The notes beneath the pieces are model-generated. The model ran no database searches. It was not told the DNA's origin and saw only the letters and a program-made list of their open reading frames with translations. From the NCBI RefSeq assembly GCF_932276165.1, contig NC_064009.1, positions 744,001 to 808,000 on the forward strand: DNA of 64,000 bases. Reading direction: 5' to 3'. The stretch comes from Plutella xylostella. Taxonomy: Eukaryota > Arthropoda > Insecta > Lepidoptera > Plutellidae. A program made the position numbers and the translations under genes. This document shows positions 53,218 to 64,000 of this stretch, in pieces. Each line of letters begins with the position of its first letter. Within the stretch, counting starts at the first letter, position 1.

Positions 53218-54498
53218 GGTCCTTACATATGAAATTGGCGTTTTCTATAGGAGGAACATAAAGTCGTTTTTTTTAATTGAAATATATTAAATTAATCAAA
53301 GTATGTACCATTGCTATGTATGCACTTTTGCCATCTCATAGGTAGTTCATTGATCCCCTTACTAAAAAAACCATTCGGGCGGGAATCAATAAAATCTTTG
53401 AAGGCGGTTTGGACTGCCCCATCGGAGTTGAATTTTTTTCCTTGCAAGTAGTTATCCAAATTGCGAAAAAAATGGTAATCTGTTGGAGCAAGGTCCGGAG
53501 AGTACGGTGGATGTCTAAGACATTCTAATTGAAGCTCCTCTAATTTGGTAGCCGTCTGTTGTGCAGTGTGTGGTCTAGCGTTGTCCTGAAGTAGCAGTGG
53601 CCTAGAGCAATTGACCAGCCTCGGTTGTTTAGCAGCTAGCTTTTCCATCATGGTTTGCAGTTGCTGACAATATCGATATCTGCCGTAATCGTCTGGCCAG
53701 ATTTAAGAAAGCTGTAGTGAACGACACCGGCACTAGTCCACCAAACACTTACAAGCAACTTTTTTTTAGTCAATTTTCGCTTAGGGCAGGATTTGGCTGG
53801 TTCGCCAGGTTTCAGCCATTGCGATGAGCGCTTCCGATTATCGTAGAGGATCCACTTTTCATCACAGGTAATGATTCGATTTAAAATTCCTTCATTATTG
53901 TGCCGGTTGAGTAACGTAACGCAGCAGTCGACGCGCGTTTGTCGTTTTGCTTCACTCAATTCATGAGGTACCCACCTTTCAAGCTTTTTCACCTTCCCAA
54001 TTTGCTTCAAGTGGATTAGAATAGTTTTATCACTAACACCGGAGCCTGCAGCTAACTCGGACGTGGTTTGCGATGGATCCGCTTCCACAATAGCCTTCAA
54101 TTCTTCATTATCAACTTTGGTCTCCGGCCGTCCACGAGGCTTGTTCTGCAGGTCGAAATTTCCAGAACGAAAACGTTGGAACCAAAAACGCACTGTGTTT
54201 TCTTTTGCGACACCGTCACCATACACATCATTAATCCTTCGAGCCGTTTCTGCAGCACTGGTGCCACGGTGGAACTCATACTCGTAAATAACGCGATATT
54301 TCAAGTTTTCCATTTTGTAAACAGAGTGACACAAAGAAAAAAACAAAAGAAGAAAAAACAAATGAATTAGGGGGTTTGAAACACAAATGCATGAGTAAAT
54401 AGCTGTATGAATTTGAATTTGGAATTCCTAACCATAACGGTAATATTTGAGATCAAAGTGGCCAGTACGACAAAACGCCAATTTCATATGTAAGGACC
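53218..54498 (-). mobile_element. Full-length mariner transposon, transposase frameshifted
   Basis: 1281 bp with perfect 27-bp terminal inverted repeats (53218-53244 and 54472-54498), starting GGTCCTTACATATGAAATTG. Flanked by TA at 53216-53217 and 54499-54500, the Tc1/mariner target. Transposase is on the minus strand and broken once. Length and TIR size are typical of mariner. Confidence 0.95.
53292..54315 (-). pseudogene. Mariner transposase, DD34D, one frameshift (cecropia-type)
   Basis: The N-terminal part starts at MENLKYRVIYEYEFHRGTSA (ATG near 54315) with the paired helix-turn-helix, WVPHEL and TCDEKW (first Asp). The C-terminal part, in another frame from about 53650, has LLQDNARPH (second Asp), YSPDLAPTDYHFF (third Asp, 34 residues between) and ends NGTYFD. 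WVPHEL, YSPDL and the DD34D spacing define mariner. Overall similarity to the Hsmar1/SETMAR type suggests the cecropia subfamily (from memory). The break lies at about 53655-53665, where GATATCGATATTGTCAG shows two extra bases near GATATC; it removes the second and third Asp from the reading frame, so this copy should be inactive. No other stop is seen. Confidence 0.92.
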
Positions 54499-54500
54499 TA

Positions 54501-56830
54501 ATATTATAATAAAATAGGTGTTTACATTTTTCCCATACAAAAGAGTTCAACGAAGTAAGTTCTATAAATTTAAAATATTTTATTTCTGTATAGGTTATAA
54601 TATAGGTTATAATAATTTAAAATATTTTATCTATTTTTCTTTTACACCAAATTTGTGCATACTGCCCAGCCATTTCCCAATACTGCAATTTTTTTCACTT
54701 ATACCAAATTGGGAAACTGCTACTGAATTATTTTGAACTGTTGTAGGTGCGAGGCCATTATTACAAGATATATGTACCTATATAATAGTCTGGTTGTCAA
54801 TTTAACCGTCATTAATGTAGGTTAATCGCTGACAAGCGAAGATCACCAACTTCAGATGAAACTTTTACCTTGAGAGCCTTAATAATACTATTTAAGGCTT
54901 ACTTATTATGTGAGACGTATACCATTCTTTTATGCTCTAAAGACCACACATTAACATTCAAAGGTAAACTTATAAATATAAAGATATGAGATTGTTTTAA
55001 ATGCTATAGTTATTATCCCTTGCATTACTATAAAAGTATAATATATTACCTAATTGTAAAGATATTATTTAGTTTTTTTCTGATTATTTTTGACGCTGTG
55101 TTTGAAATAATTATGGCATAATAAAATTAAAATATGTAAGTAAAATTTAATTTTCTTACGTGAATAACTAAGTAGGTAAATATAGTCAGTACCGAATATT
55201 TCCTTTGTTTATTGAATGACATAGCAAAAGTTTCATGCTTAGAATGCATATCCAATAACGCACGTTGCCTAAAACTAACCTAGTTCTTTTAACTAATTAA
55301 AAGAAAAAATGCAAATGAATTATAATACTTAATTTAGAATTCCATTTCCTTGAAGAGCGGATGGCGAGAAGTGTTGTACTAATTATTACGTAAAAGATGA
55401 TCTCGTGGCATGACAAGATCTAAGGTTTAGCGTAACATTAAAGGTTTCAAGTATAATAATACCTTTAAAAGCACTAAGAAATTATTATAAGGTGACCACA
55501 TCACGGTTAGGGATAGTGTAGAATTATAATCATGAACTAAATACATTTAAATAGTTTTTGTATTGAGACGTGATTATAAATACCGTACGATTCGAGCTAA
55601 ATAAAAAACTGTTTAAATACCTGAATAAAGTCACCTCTAAAACTAAAAACCAATTTTAGACTACAAACAATATACTAATTCAGTATCGGTGTTCAGTAAG
55701 GGGCTTAAAAATAAATTAAAGCATCTTGCCACAGACACTGACAAACAGATACACATCGGACTTATATCACCCCTCTTTTTCCATCAGGGGTCTAACGCTA
55801 CGCTCTACTTTCCTACGACAATGACCACTGTTGCGCAAAAGTAGCTTGTAAAGAGTTATGTATGTGTGTCTGTGTGTTTCTCTAACAATGGAAGTTCAGC
55901 GCCAAACTGCAGCATCTGATACACCTTACCGGCTGACGATTATGTTGACTAATGTATTCTGTTTTAGGCAGTGAGCGCTTGTTATGTAAGTTTGATAACA
56001 TGTTACCATTTGCTAAAAGGACCATTGGATTTAGACCGGTAGTCACTGAATCTGGCTCCTCAAGACATACTTAAGTACCTATGTTATTAATATTTTTTTA
56101 AAGTACCTACATTATATACAATAGTATCATTTATCCATAGGTGTTGTTATGCAACCCGATTGCCGCAGGCAGTATGAAGATTAAGAAGACCAATTTGCCT
56201 ATCACAATAGTATTGTAATGTGTAGTTGATATTTTATTTTGTTCTATGAAGAAATATGTAAATACCTGCTTGCATAATATAACTCTATCTTGATCTGATA
56301 AAAATCAAGGCCTAGACTTACCCTGTTCAATATCGTTATTCATCTTAAGATTACATTTATTATCAGCATACAAACGTAGCATGGTATATATATATATATA
56401 TATATAGCATTTTTATCTTCATACTCATGGCATCTACGCAATGAATTCGTATTTAAGGTACCTATATAAGTACTATTCCTAGACCATCATTTGTGGCGAT
56501 TTATCATATTCTATGATCAAATCGGACGCTATTTATTAGACAAATATACCAAATACCACAACCATAAATTTTATACAGCTACAATAAATTCAGGACATCT
56601 GTAATGGTTAAATGAGATTAAGCGATGTCGCAAATAAATTCTTGTCACAGAAAATCCTACACGCATTCCAATGTAAGTCTCACGAAAATATTTAATTTAA
56701 AAAAATTAATTTGATCATGTTAGTCTTTTTTAAATAATAAACAATCAATCATGCTAACGGAGAATCCGTCATTTTATTCGGTTGCTAATACGCACCTGAC
56801 ATTTAAAGGTCCCTTGACCTGCAAGAGGCG
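54501..56830. other. No gene seen
   Basis: AT-rich, with a (TA)n run; a direct repeat ATATAGGTTATAATA lies at about 54590-54612. Nothing else. Confidence 0.4.
56384..56406. repeat. (TA)n microsatellite
   Basis: About 11 TA units. Confidence 0.8.
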
Positions 56831-56976
56831 CAGGAGGGTCACTCTATACTGACGAAAAACGAACGAACGAAAGCTGACGTGCAATCGGCACCTTTAATAC
56901 AACGAGATAGAGACGTTGCTCGCGCAGCAGCGTTCTGAAACCCAGTTTTTCGTCATATAGAATGACCCTTCTGCAA
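56831..56976. mobile_element. MITE family A, copy 4
   Basis: CAGGAGGGTCACTCTATACT, core GTGCAATCGGCACCTTTAAT, right end TTTTTCGTCATATAGAATGA then CCCTTCTG. Confidence 0.72.
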
Positions 56977-57220
56977 CGAGTGGCCAGTCTCTCTAATAAT
57001 GATAGGTGTGCAGCACATCATTCATGTTAGCTCTGCATTTCGCGGTCAAAATAAATTCCGGTGTTTTGAAATCATTTTTTTTTCTGGTAGGTGCTTTGAA
57101 TTGCAAGTAGTATCGCCTTGTATCCTATATCCTCAAACTGAACATAGTAGGCTGCAAGAAACGTTAAGTACATTAAAAAGTATAAGCAACTTAGTAATTA
57201 TATTAAGTAACTGTATGGTC

Positions 57221-57293
57221 CATCATCATCGTCATCAGCCCGTGATCCTTCACAGCTGGACATAGGCTTCTCCCAAGGAGCGCCATTGTTTGG
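57221..57293 (-). mobile_element. RTE-like LINE 3' tail fragment
   Basis: CATCATCATCGTCATCAGCC followed by CACAGCTGGACATAGGCTTC, as in the other tail fragments. Confidence 0.55.
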
Positions 57294-57578
57294 TAGCGTA
57301 CCTATATGTACGACTATTATCCCTAAGGGGGTAATCTTAATAACTTGTTCTTTAGATATTGAAGATATCGAATCAAAAAAGGAAGAACAGTATGTTTATG
57401 TAGAACGGAGAATTCAAATATGATGTTTAGAAGTAAAATACTTCAGCAAGATTGGAATGCCATGGGTATAATCATGGTGACTTGTATTATTGTCACCAAC
57501 TTTTTACTATCTAGGTACTTAGTCTCACATGATGGCTAGCGCACCGCATCGCCTCGTCTTGAAATGAGTACGCCTTTA

Positions 57579-57711
57579 CGCCACACTATTAAGTGCGAGT
57601 GTTAAGTAGTCGTACATTGCTAGGTACGTATCGCAGATTCAAAAGTTTTGCAAATACTATACAACAAGCCGAGCAATGTACATCTACTTAACTCTCGCAC
57701 TCAGTCTGGCG
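57579..57711. mobile_element. MITE with about 45-bp inverted arms
   Basis: CGCCACACTATTAAGTGCGA then GTGTTAAGTAG and GTACATTGCT; inverse at the right ending ACTCAGTCTGGCG. Confidence 0.7.
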
Positions 57712-57972
57712 AAAGACAGTCTGGAAAAAAATAAGTATGGAACGCGTACGAAAAATAATGGCGACCACCGCTCACAGAGTACTTTTTACGCTAATCATAG
57801 ACATCTTTGGCTTTTGTCATCTGTCAGTGGCAGTCAGTCAATCGTTTAGTTTGAAAAATAATTTTAAATCATAAATAAATTAAGATTTAACAGTTATTTA
57901 TATATTATTATTACTGTGGATAAGTGCAGTGTTTGTGTGGAGGTACCTAACTATTAGTGTTGCTTGATATTA

Positions 57973-58090
57973 TTGATAATAATTATGTTATATAAAACTT
58001 GTGAAATATGTGGTTTAAGAGCCGCTAGCCGGTCGTATAGATGGCCAAAAGAGAATTTTCATGGCCAAATTTCCACTGGATGAGGAAAGG
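57973..58090 (+). pseudogene. Possible THAP/ZAD-like zinc-finger first exon, frame unclear
   Basis: An ATG near 57985 opens a short frame with KTCEICGLRAASRSYRWPKE and a stop after 32 codons. In another frame the following bases read MAKFPLDEER and run into a GTAAGC donor at 58090. FPLDEER resembles the FPKDE region of THAP domains, and C-x2-C could be the first zinc pair, but the two parts are in different frames. The 100 bases upstream (TGTCATCTGTCAGTGGCAG and so on) look like insect 5' flanking DNA. It may be a real first exon, a pseudogene or chance. Confidence 0.3.
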
Positions 58091-58848
58091 TAAGCTACAA
58101 TTAAAGGCTAAAGCATAGGATTTAGATTATTTATATGTATAAAAAAGTTAAAGTCTAATAAAATAACTGGAGGGTCAGCACAACCAACAATAGTGCATGA
58201 ATGTTTTTTTTATCGATATCGATATTTTTATTTATCATTAGTACGCACAGCTCATCAATCAGAACAACTTTTGTCTACTAGTTTTGGAAATTAGCGAAAA
58301 TCAAATTCGGATCTCCATACAAAAATTACCAGTGACTTTTATTATACCTACTGAAATAATATTTAATTGTTTAATAATAATTATAAAAATGTTGTTTGCA
58401 GATGTAAAAACGTAGTGTTCTTTTCTCTATGCTCGCACTAAACAGTGTGTGAATTGGCCTTTAGACAAGTGAATACGCCCACTCTTTTTTCAATTTTTTG
58501 ATAACATCGTTAGTAATAAATAATTGCAATTGCAACAAATTCTTTGTTATTTAACATTGCACAATTGAATTTTCAAGCATTTGTAAAAACCTACGTGGTT
58601 TGCTCAGATTACTGAATCATACATAATTAAGTATACCTTACCTTCACTTGCCATTTAGGTAGGTATATCATTCTAAAAACACATAAAATTACATAATTAA
58701 CATATTGCTTAGTCTTTATTTTCAAAACAACTTTCTTCAACTTCTTTTATAAGTATTTGATGAAGCTACCAGTTCCTGTGGTATCTAAATACCATACCAA
58801 AACGAAAACACAATAAATCAAAAACACATCCAACATTTATTCCCCAGT

Positions 58849-59232
58849 CTATCTCACTAAACTCCCATTATAAAAGTTCCCAGCAACATACAGCATCGGC
58901 GACTTATCATAATGTGGGTGCACAAACTGAAGATACAAACATACTGTCAACACCAAAAGCAATATACACGTGAAATCTCCACATCCTGTATACCACGGAC
59001 AAGAGTAGTCCCAAGAGCATAAAAAAGACCTGGATAGATTCGCGCATATGGCTGTTAAGCAGAGTGGGATGAGGGCGAAGGCTTGGATGATGAAAGCGCA
59101 GGTGTTGTAGATCGAACAGAGACAGGAGCGGCAGGTCTGCTCTATGCATACGGTGCAATGCCGTATGTTGTCCAGAGTGGTCAGGAGGATACATACTACG
59201 GGCGTGCAACACGCTTCGACTGCCCCGCACAT
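58849..59232 (-). CDS. Cys-rich putative membrane protein, 127 aa, single exon
   Basis: Complete frame from ATG 59232 to TAG 58849, with AATAAA on the minus strand about 58836-58842, immediately after the stop. The protein is unusually Cys-rich (about 17 of 127) and begins MCGAVEACCTPVVCILLTTL. Three hydrophobic stretches can be seen: near residues 8-20, about 43-65 (CAFIIQAFALIPLCLTAICA) and about 88-106 (CILLLVLTVCLYLQFV). A Cys-rich loop (CIEQTCRSCLCSIYNTC) sits between the first two and another (CSWDYSCPWYTGCGDFTC) before the third. This suggests a small multi-pass membrane protein with disulfide-bonded or palmitoylated Cys. I do not recognise the family. A CTCTAG just upstream of the ATG could be a splice acceptor for a non-coding 5' exon. 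Confidence 0.68.
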   Translation of the reverse strand: MCGAVEACCTPVVCILLTTLDNIRHCTVCIEQTCRSCLCSIYNTCAFIIQAFALIPLCLTAICANLSRSFLCSWDYSCPWYTGCGDFTCILLLVLTVCLYLQFVHPHYDKSPMLYVAGNFYNGSLVR

Positions 59233-59395
59233 TTAAGGGTCTAGAGCTAGAGAATTACGGTGGTAGCTGGTAATGAGAATTTATTTATTTATTTATATTT
59301 ATTACCTACTCTTGGTAATTAGGTTATTTAACTATATTGACAGGTGCTTTTTACCGTTTATGATCTGTGCGTGCATAGATAAAATACAAGCGTGC

Positions 59396-59437
59396 AAGGA
59401 CTTTGTATATATAGGCTATATATACAAAGTCCTTGGT
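59396..59437. repeat. Perfect palindrome, about 19-bp arms
   Basis: AAGGACTTTGTATATATAG followed by its exact inverse. Just upstream of the Cys-rich gene (minus). Confidence 0.7.
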
Positions 59438-59697
59438 CTCGTGTGTGTGAACACAGTCTTTATGTAAACATAAAATAAGCTCCCTATCGCACTCTAAGAA
59501 ATTGCAGCATTTAGGCTTTAATTTTAGAGCCCTAATAAATCTAGGCTCTGTAGACTGTATCTAGGAACCCTAGGCCGTAAACGCATCGATACTAGAGCAG
59601 GTTGCGTCAGGCTACAATCAGATATCGCCGTAGAGCCTTCCTGGTGAAGGTAAATGGACGATGTCCGCAGCAGCCTTTGTTCTCAGTTAAGGGGATG

Positions 59698-59902
59698 TTA
59701 AACTAATATTATAAATGCGAAAGTAACTGTGTCTGTCTGTCTTTCTGTTACTCTTTCACGCCAAAACTACAGAACGGATTTGAATGAAATTTGGAAATAT
59801 GGTCTAGTCTAGACCCTGAGAAAGAACATAGGCTACTTCTTAACCCGGAATTCCCACGGAAAAACTTTTTAAGGCGAAGCGAAGCTCGCGGGAATAGCTA
59901 GA
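59698..59902 (+). mobile_element. Helitron-like repeat
   Basis: ACTAATATTATAAATGCGAA, a GTCTGTCTGTCTTTC core, AAGGCGAAGCGAAGCTCGCG and AGCTAG. Slightly diverged 3' end. Confidence 0.65.
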
Positions 59903-59927
59903 ACTTTATAGTCTCGAGCTTCTATGC

Positions 59928-60030
59928 TAACACTCGCGAGCGAGCAATGAAAAAGTTCCAAAAGCCAATAGCACCAAATTACTCCTAAACGGAAACGGTT
60001 CAATTTAACAGCGCATCAGATGATATCAGA
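59928..60030 (-). mobile_element. MITE family D, truncated copy 3
   Basis: ACACTCGCGAGCGAGCAATG, AAAAAGTTCC, AATTACTCCTAAACGG and CGCATCAGATGATATCAG: the end of family D in opposite sense. Confidence 0.6.
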
Positions 60031-60607
60031 CTGGATAAGGCAGGCAGAGGCCAAGAAACACAATACATGTGTCTATTGGGATCCTATCGAGAGCACTAGG
60101 TAGGAATACTGTATTCTGAATAATGTGGCATCTCTTCTCAGCAGACCATCACAATAGATGATCGTGAAAAGTTTTTTTTTTACAATCATCTCTTTCATAA
60201 GTAAGTAAATAACTTACCAATAATGTACGTGGAATCTCCTCTTAAGACTCCAAATAACAAACGTTTGTGTATTAGACCACGGCTGCGGCCGTCCGATAGC
60301 ATTGTCATGTGCACACTCGCTACGAAATTGTCTGATACCTTATTGGGTAAATTTGGTAAAGAGGTACGGTAGGTATTACAACGAAACGATTCATTTAAGG
60401 TTACCTTTCGTCATCGTACGCATTCAGTATTCTTTGTATAATAATAAAATAAATAAAATAATAAATTGTCATTTATTTCAGGCTAGACACCCATATTACA
60501 CATTATATAAACACAAACGTACTTACAAAGATAAATTAAATTGTAGTATTACAATTATTATCAGTTTAAACATACAACATATACCTATTAAATAGGTAAG
60601 GTCATTT

Positions 60608-60991
60608 TTATTTTCGATTTGCGTCTTGATGAACAGAGAGCCAGTGTCTGTAGAATGGATTTCTAAAATCCTCACTTACCACTTTCAGTATTGCATTCCC
60701 AGTGCTGCGCAGCCCCGACCAGAATGTCGCTATACGTGACCTCAGGACTGCGAAGAAGTCAGGCACTCCCGCCTCAGAGAACATGCCCGACGCGCTACAG
60801 TACCGCGGCCGCCTCATGAGGGTGCGGTATGCGTCATTATACTGCACCCTCATGGTGCTCATCGCCTTCCGGGTGTAGTTGATCCACAGATGCCCAGTGT
60901 AGATGTTCTGGCAGAATGCCCAAAGTATGTATAGAAATTCACATAAGTGCGTCCACTTCAGCGGCATTGCCGACGCCGTTTCTCTATACAA
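60608..60991 (-). mobile_element. LINE reverse-transcriptase fragment (minus)
   Basis: The minus-strand frame contains YIGHLWINYTR-type text, then VQYNDAYRTLMRRPRYCSAS and GMFSEAGVPDFFAVLRSRIA, matching the LINE C-terminal segment seen at 19587. Stop at 60608. No tail visible downstream; a dead, truncated copy. Confidence 0.75.
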
Positions 60992-61099
60992 TTATGAAAA
61001 ATTCGTTTGGCCGATACGTACGATACCGATGTGGATAGGACGCTTGCCTTTAGAGTATGCTCACACTAGGTGACACGAGATTTGACGCGACAGATTTAA

Positions 61100-61327
61100 C
61101 GGGCAATGAAAAAGTTCCACTCACAAAATGCCGACGCGAAACGACCCAAAATTTTTCAAACATTGAATTGAAAATTTGAACAAAATATTATCGTTTTTAT
61201 TTGGTAATATCCTGATGCTCTGTTAAATGTACTTCAATGTTGCAGAAGGTGTCATTAAGCTACATTTTTTCCGTTAGGGAGTAATTTGGTGCTTTTTCAG
61301 TGGAACCTTTTCAAGGCCCGTGAGTGT
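61100..61327. mobile_element. MITE family D, copy 2
   Basis: GGGCAATGAAAAAGTTCCAC, GGTAATATCCTGATGCTC, AAATGTACTTCAATGTTGCA, GGAACCTTTTCAAGGCCCGT then GAGTGT. Confidence 0.68.
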
Positions 61328-61860
61328 ATTATTATTTTTCGCGTTGTTCTATGTGATTCTGAATTAATTTCATAATTTTCAGACCTAGCGACTCTGAGTC
61401 TCTGACACCAAGTGTCCGCATACCATTTAATTTTGTAACTGTATTTAATATGCCTAAGACAATTTCCAATTACAGAGATGTAATAAAAACCGTCGTTATT
61501 TCAGCGCAATCGGACAATACTTAATAGCAAAAACTTACTTAACTTTTATTTAATCGATGCCTGAATTATACAATATAATTGACAATTTATTAGCTAGTTA
61601 CTCAAACGCATTGGTCAATTTGGCAGTAAGGAAGACAATAATACTTACTTTATTGCCATTGACGAAATGCCGAAACGCATACTTTTGATATTTAAGTGCA
61701 AGTCTACTTTACATTTTAACTACGTAGGTAAGTACTTAATCAGTTCAGAAAGCCTATCACGAAGTCAATACGAAATAACATTCACGAAGTAATTAGTGTT
61801 AAATACCTGTGAACAATATACCTAATATATACTCAAAAATCGTTGCCACAATAAGTTCGA

Positions 61861-62222
61861 GCGGTGGTACCTAGCTCAGTCGGGTGAGCGGTGGTAGCTC
61901 AGTCGGGTGAGCGCCCGCTTCTCACGCAAGAGATGCGGGTTCGAATCCCGGCGCTGACATGTACCAATGAGTTATTTTAACTTAAGTACAATGTATACCA
62001 TCGCTCTTACGGTGAATGAAAACATCGTGAGGAAACCTGCATATCTAGATTTAGCACATCTAGAAATGTGAACCCACCAACCCGCAGTGGACCAGCGTGG
62101 TGGGAAATGGTCCAAGCTTAGGAAGGCAGTTTAGATCTTGGGGATATGCACAAAGGTTCCACTCAAGAGAGCCAGGTGCAGGTACTTACACCCCCACAGA
62201 GAATAGAATAGAATAGAATAGA
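61861..62222 (+). mobile_element. tRNA-derived SINE with duplicated A-box and (GAATA)n tail
   Basis: TAGCTCAGTCGGGTGAGCG appears twice (about 61872 and 61894), then GGGTTCGAATCCC as B box, a body with ATCGTGAGGAAACCTGCATA and CAACCCGCAGTGG, and a (GAATA)n tail. Body matches 22185-22517. The A-box repeat is an internal tandem duplication. Confidence 0.85.
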
Positions 62223-62373
62223 AGTTCGCGATATGGAGGCTCCCTAATAATTTATTCTTTTACATATTTTAGGAAAAAAAGAAATATTGTAACGAATTCA
62301 CCACTGCCAGTCAATCCTAAGAGGGCGATGGGAATTGTGTTTTAGACCCTTCACCACTTTGTACTTACCTATA

Positions 62374-62589
62374 CAGGGTGTTGCAAGAAGGGTATACTAA
62401 GCCGATACCTGCATGTGCAGCATAGTATATTTCATTTTCCATAGTAACTATGTTGGTCACGTGACTTTTTACTATGGAGAATGACTTTTTTTTACGCGAA
62501 TTTTAAAATTCTGATTTCAGTTGCGGGCTTAGATATAACATGCTGCACATGTAGGTTTCGGCTTAGTATACCCTTTTTGCAACACCCTG
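62374..62589. mobile_element. MITE family C, copy 3
   Basis: TA|CAGGGTGTTGCAAGAAGGGT to TATACCCTTTTTGCAACACC-CTG|TA; inverted arms with ACTAAGCCGA. Confidence 0.8.
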
Positions 62590-62780
62590 TATGTCATCAG
62601 AAATGTGCTCCATATCAGTAACTATAAATCGAATGCGGTATAGCTTTAAGCCGATTGGTCGATATTCGAACAAGCTAAACGAATTGTTACTATCCAATAC
62701 ATCGACCTAGAAAACTGAAGCAGCTGTAAATTGAGCTCTTACATTTGCATAGCACCGGCTGAGGTTCTCAAACTTATATC

Positions 62781-62916
62781 TATTCTCTGTTGGGGTATAA
62801 GCAACTGCACCTGGCTCTCTCGAATGGAACCTGTGTGCATATCCTCAAGATCTAACTGCCTTCCTAAGCTTGGGACATTTCCCACCAAGCTTGTCTACTG
62901 CGGGTTGGTGGGTAAG
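62781..62916 (-). mobile_element. SINE 3' half, minus strand
   Basis: TGCACCTGGCTCTCTCGAAT, then CTTGGGACATTTCCCACC and CTGCGGGTTGGTGGG: the reverse complement of the SINE body at 62085-62195, only about 600 bp away. Confidence 0.75.
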
Positions 62917-62929
62917 AATTTTTTTTTCT

Positions 62930-62997
62930 TTGACAGAGAGTGACAAAACAGTTTAATAGCTAAAAACTTTCTATAACATTTTATGAATAACAGGGTT
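62930..62997. mobile_element. Partial copy of the 51.8-kb Harbinger-type MITE
   Basis: GACAGAGAGTGACAAAACAG then TTTAATAGCTAAAAACTTTC and TATGAATAACAGGGTTA, one arm only. Confidence 0.6.
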
Positions 62998-62999
62998 AA

Positions 63000-64000
63000 C
63001 TTTTTAATACCTTATTCACACCAGCCATGCATAGTAAATATCATATGACTTATAGTGGTATTAGTTATTTATTAATAACATCGCACGCATTCGCTCAAGA
63101 TGATGTATGGTGTGTCCGATATTGTATCATTAATCCAACAGTTTGTACACCTCAGGTTGTTTAGTCACGACTCTGAAGAACGAAGTCGAGTGGACAAGCT
63201 CTTATAGTCCTGTAATAGTGTCTGTGTACGGTCTAGAATCTAGATTCTAGAACAGGCTGGATTAATTAGCCCCCAGCGATGGCTGCGGGAGATACCTGGT
63301 TGCTTTCAGATTCAAATTGCTTTACTGTTGGTCTTCCAACATTCGATAGTATTGGAGGGAATGCCCAGGTTTTACCTGTGTCTAGGTATATACTGATTTT
63401 TTATGAAATTTACTGAAACAAAAATAACTTTCGTGCATAACCGAAGTAATAAATATTAGAGCCTGTTTATATCTAAGGTATATCTTGATAATAATAAGTA
63501 TGGTAAATTGGTTAAATTACACATTAAATAAAATAATACAACTACTTAATTGATATAATACGCAGATATTGTTAAAGAATAAGTATGACAACTATGGTTC
63601 AAAAATGTTTGAATTGAAAAAATAAATGATCCTTGTACAACAAACCTTTAAAGTCTTCTTTCAGTAGTAAATCAAGGGCTTACCTGTGGAGACGAACAAA
63701 GAATACACATTTAAATAAATTTTTAAGTAAATCGCAAAAAAAAGTGTTAAGATGTTAATACAATACTTATAAGTTAAGGACGAGTAGGTACTTACATGAA
63801 TTTTTCATTAAGATTCATAATCATAAAAAAACTTTTATCTTGCATTCGTCAAATTCATCCATGGTCCATGAGACACAGACAAAAGCTTATAAATCCATCG
63901 TATAATGAACATGCAGCCTGAATGACTGTGCATGTGTATGGAATTCACGATTTTTGAACAGGTATACATTAGTCAGTTAATATGCCCATATAAAGACTGT
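63000..64000. other. No gene seen
   Basis: AT-rich right end of the window; no frame, repeat pair or splice-flanked exon recognised. Confidence 0.4.

Noticed and set aside
54597..54612. Tandem ATATAGGTTATAATA as a satellite
   Set aside because: Only two units; slippage in AT-rich DNA is enough.
61890..61965. tRNA gene
   Set aside because: A and B boxes are present but the acceptor stem does not pair, and the downstream body and tail match other SINE copies.

Overview
This 64 kb window is nuclear DNA of an insect, most likely a moth or butterfly. Support comes from AT-rich non-coding DNA full of TAGGTACTTA-type words, Lepidoptera-style non-autonomous repeats ending in CTAGT with internal GTCT/ACAG microsatellites, and a dense mix of TIR elements (MITEs), 5'-truncated LINEs and tRNA-derived SINEs. 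Genes are few, large and intron-rich. There is no bacterial-type organisation and no CRISPR array.

The main host gene is a C-type lectin on the minus strand. Its last exons (4551-4659 and 2103-2353) plus part of a third (21946-22049) encode one carbohydrate-recognition domain with EPN and WND motifs. Two alternative 5' ends fit the same splice phase. One is a signal-peptide exon at 28324-28429, giving a predicted 189-residue secreted protein. The other is a pair of upstream exons (40119-40364 and 36492-36551) coding an acidic N-terminal extension whose first exon was not found. The gene therefore spans at least 38 kb. Its introns hold most of the transposons, including a complete young Ty3/Gypsy element in the opposite orientation.

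Two other likely protein genes are single-exon: a basic, Lys/Asn-rich protein of 440 residues (48571-49893, +), and a Cys-rich 127-residue putative membrane protein (58849-59232, -). A frame-broken THAP zinc-finger remnant lies at 389-520, and a weaker THAP/ZAD-like exon candidate at 57973-58090.

Mobile DNA region by region: 1-1.1 kb has a LINE tail and a (GA)n-tailed LINE with an 11-bp target duplication. 2.4-12.5 kb is lectin intron with MITEs and Helitron-like repeats. 12553-18028 is the Gypsy element, with LTRs identical except for one 3-bp indel. 19.4-21.8 kb has LINE 3' ends, one split by a Foldback/Mutator-like element with a 9-bp target duplication. 22-25 kb has a SINE and a LINE nested in frame inside another LINE. 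26.9-27.7 kb is an 816-bp palindromic TIR element. 33.6 kb is a SINE with a 13-bp target duplication. 35.6-36.1 kb is a 183-bp near-perfect inverted repeat. 44-48 kb has LINE fragments and Harbinger-like MITEs. 53218-54498 is a complete-length mariner with perfect 27-bp TIRs but a frameshifted transposase. 57-63 kb has more MITEs, a LINE fragment and SINEs.

The genes do not form a visible pathway. What stands out is the layered transposition history inside one lectin locus, the possible promoter switch between secreted and N-terminally extended lectin forms, and the unusual architecture of the Foldback-like element.
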